A stretch of 58,055 nucleotides of DNA, from assembly GCA_045541495.1 (NCBI GenBank), contig JAZQJE010000048.1, positions 1-58,055 of the forward strand. Reading direction: 5' to 3'. Each line of letters opens with the position of its first letter. Position 1 is the stretch's first letter. The translations under genes were made by a program, and so were the position numbers. This stretch comes from RGIG3009 sp045541495. GTDB lineage: Bacteria > Bacillota > Clostridia > Oscillospirales > Acutalibacteraceae. Positions 58,014 to 58,055 of the stretch are shown one piece after another. The notes under the pieces were generated by a model. The model searched no databases and was not told the DNA's origin. It saw only the letters and a program-made list of their open reading frames with translations.

Positions 58014-58055
58014 TGGTGACCCGTACGAGATTCGAACTCGTGTTGCCGGCGTGAG
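58014..58055 (-). tRNA. tRNA-Glu (CTC), partial at window edge
   Basis: The 3' 42 nt are visible: T-arm ACGAGTTCGAATCTCGT, acceptor end GGGTCACCA, and CTCAC followed by the anticodon 3' stem GCCGGC. The ending matches clostridial tRNA-Glu; the loop position implies anticodon CTC. The 5' part is outside the window. Confidence 0.75.

Overview
The window reads as a piece of a spore-forming Clostridia chromosome, most likely an uncultured gut Oscillospirales/Ruminococcaceae-type bacterium. The evidence is a complete spoIIIA operon (AA to AH), yunB and bofA, T-box leaders, a Gram-positive LexA operator, DUF951, IreB, YbbR/CdaA, sigma-A promoters of the TTGACA-17-TATAAT type, and an SPNTG-type cell-wall anchor. 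The taxon is inferred from gene content only.

Left part (1-20 kb), almost all on the minus strand: a Val-Asp-Thr tRNA operon; hslO, a methyltransferase and yerC; tyrS behind a tyrosine T-box; then a long housekeeping run read as nusB, an M22/TsaD-like gene, xseA, xseB, ispA, dxs, tlyA, nadK, argR, recN. An Asp23 gene and the spoIIIA operon lie upstream. The plus strand carries a shrunken fbp (class III fructose-1,6-bisphosphatase) relic, lexA with its own operator, and ssrA (tmRNA).

Middle (20-47 kb): a secreted InlB-repeat protein with an SPNTG anchor, two HAD phosphatases, ligA, yunB, an M18 aminopeptidase, a lytic transglycosylase, coaE, a Sua5-type t6A gene, prfA, DUF951, an FAD dehydrogenase, the ybbR/cdaA pair (c-di-AMP), a DUF3343/cysteine desulfurase pair, a MATE transporter followed by three uncharacterised genes (two encode exported, membrane-anchored proteins), a glutamate symporter, a PlsC-like acyltransferase, aspS-hisS, mgsA and an orphan minD.

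Right part (47-58 kb): pheST behind a phenylalanine T-box, ireB with a small unknown gene, an IS3-type relic with well-preserved ends, pgeF, bofA and a polysaccharide deacetylase. Then comes an AT-rich accessory stretch (54.6-57.7 kb). It holds three unrelated minus-strand genes (membrane protein, lipoprotein, XRE regulator), each preceded by a symmetric array of short DNA hairpins. At least two have a conserved promoter, and each is followed by a conserved box and hairpin. This stretch abuts tRNA-Asn, a 5S rRNA and a partial tRNA-Glu.

The arrays are the strongest candidate for something undescribed. Within each array, one spacer follows the left-hand hairpins and its reverse complement follows the right-hand ones. 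The whole array could therefore zip into a spine with hairpins projecting on both sides (a series of four-way junctions). The spacer differs between arrays while the architecture is kept. Other notable items are the multiply deleted fbp, a duplicated ssrA 3' end that may be an integration scar, a hairpin shared between the IS relic and a terminator 32 kb away, a 116-nt spoIIIAA/AB overlap, and a hairpin that frames the bofA start.
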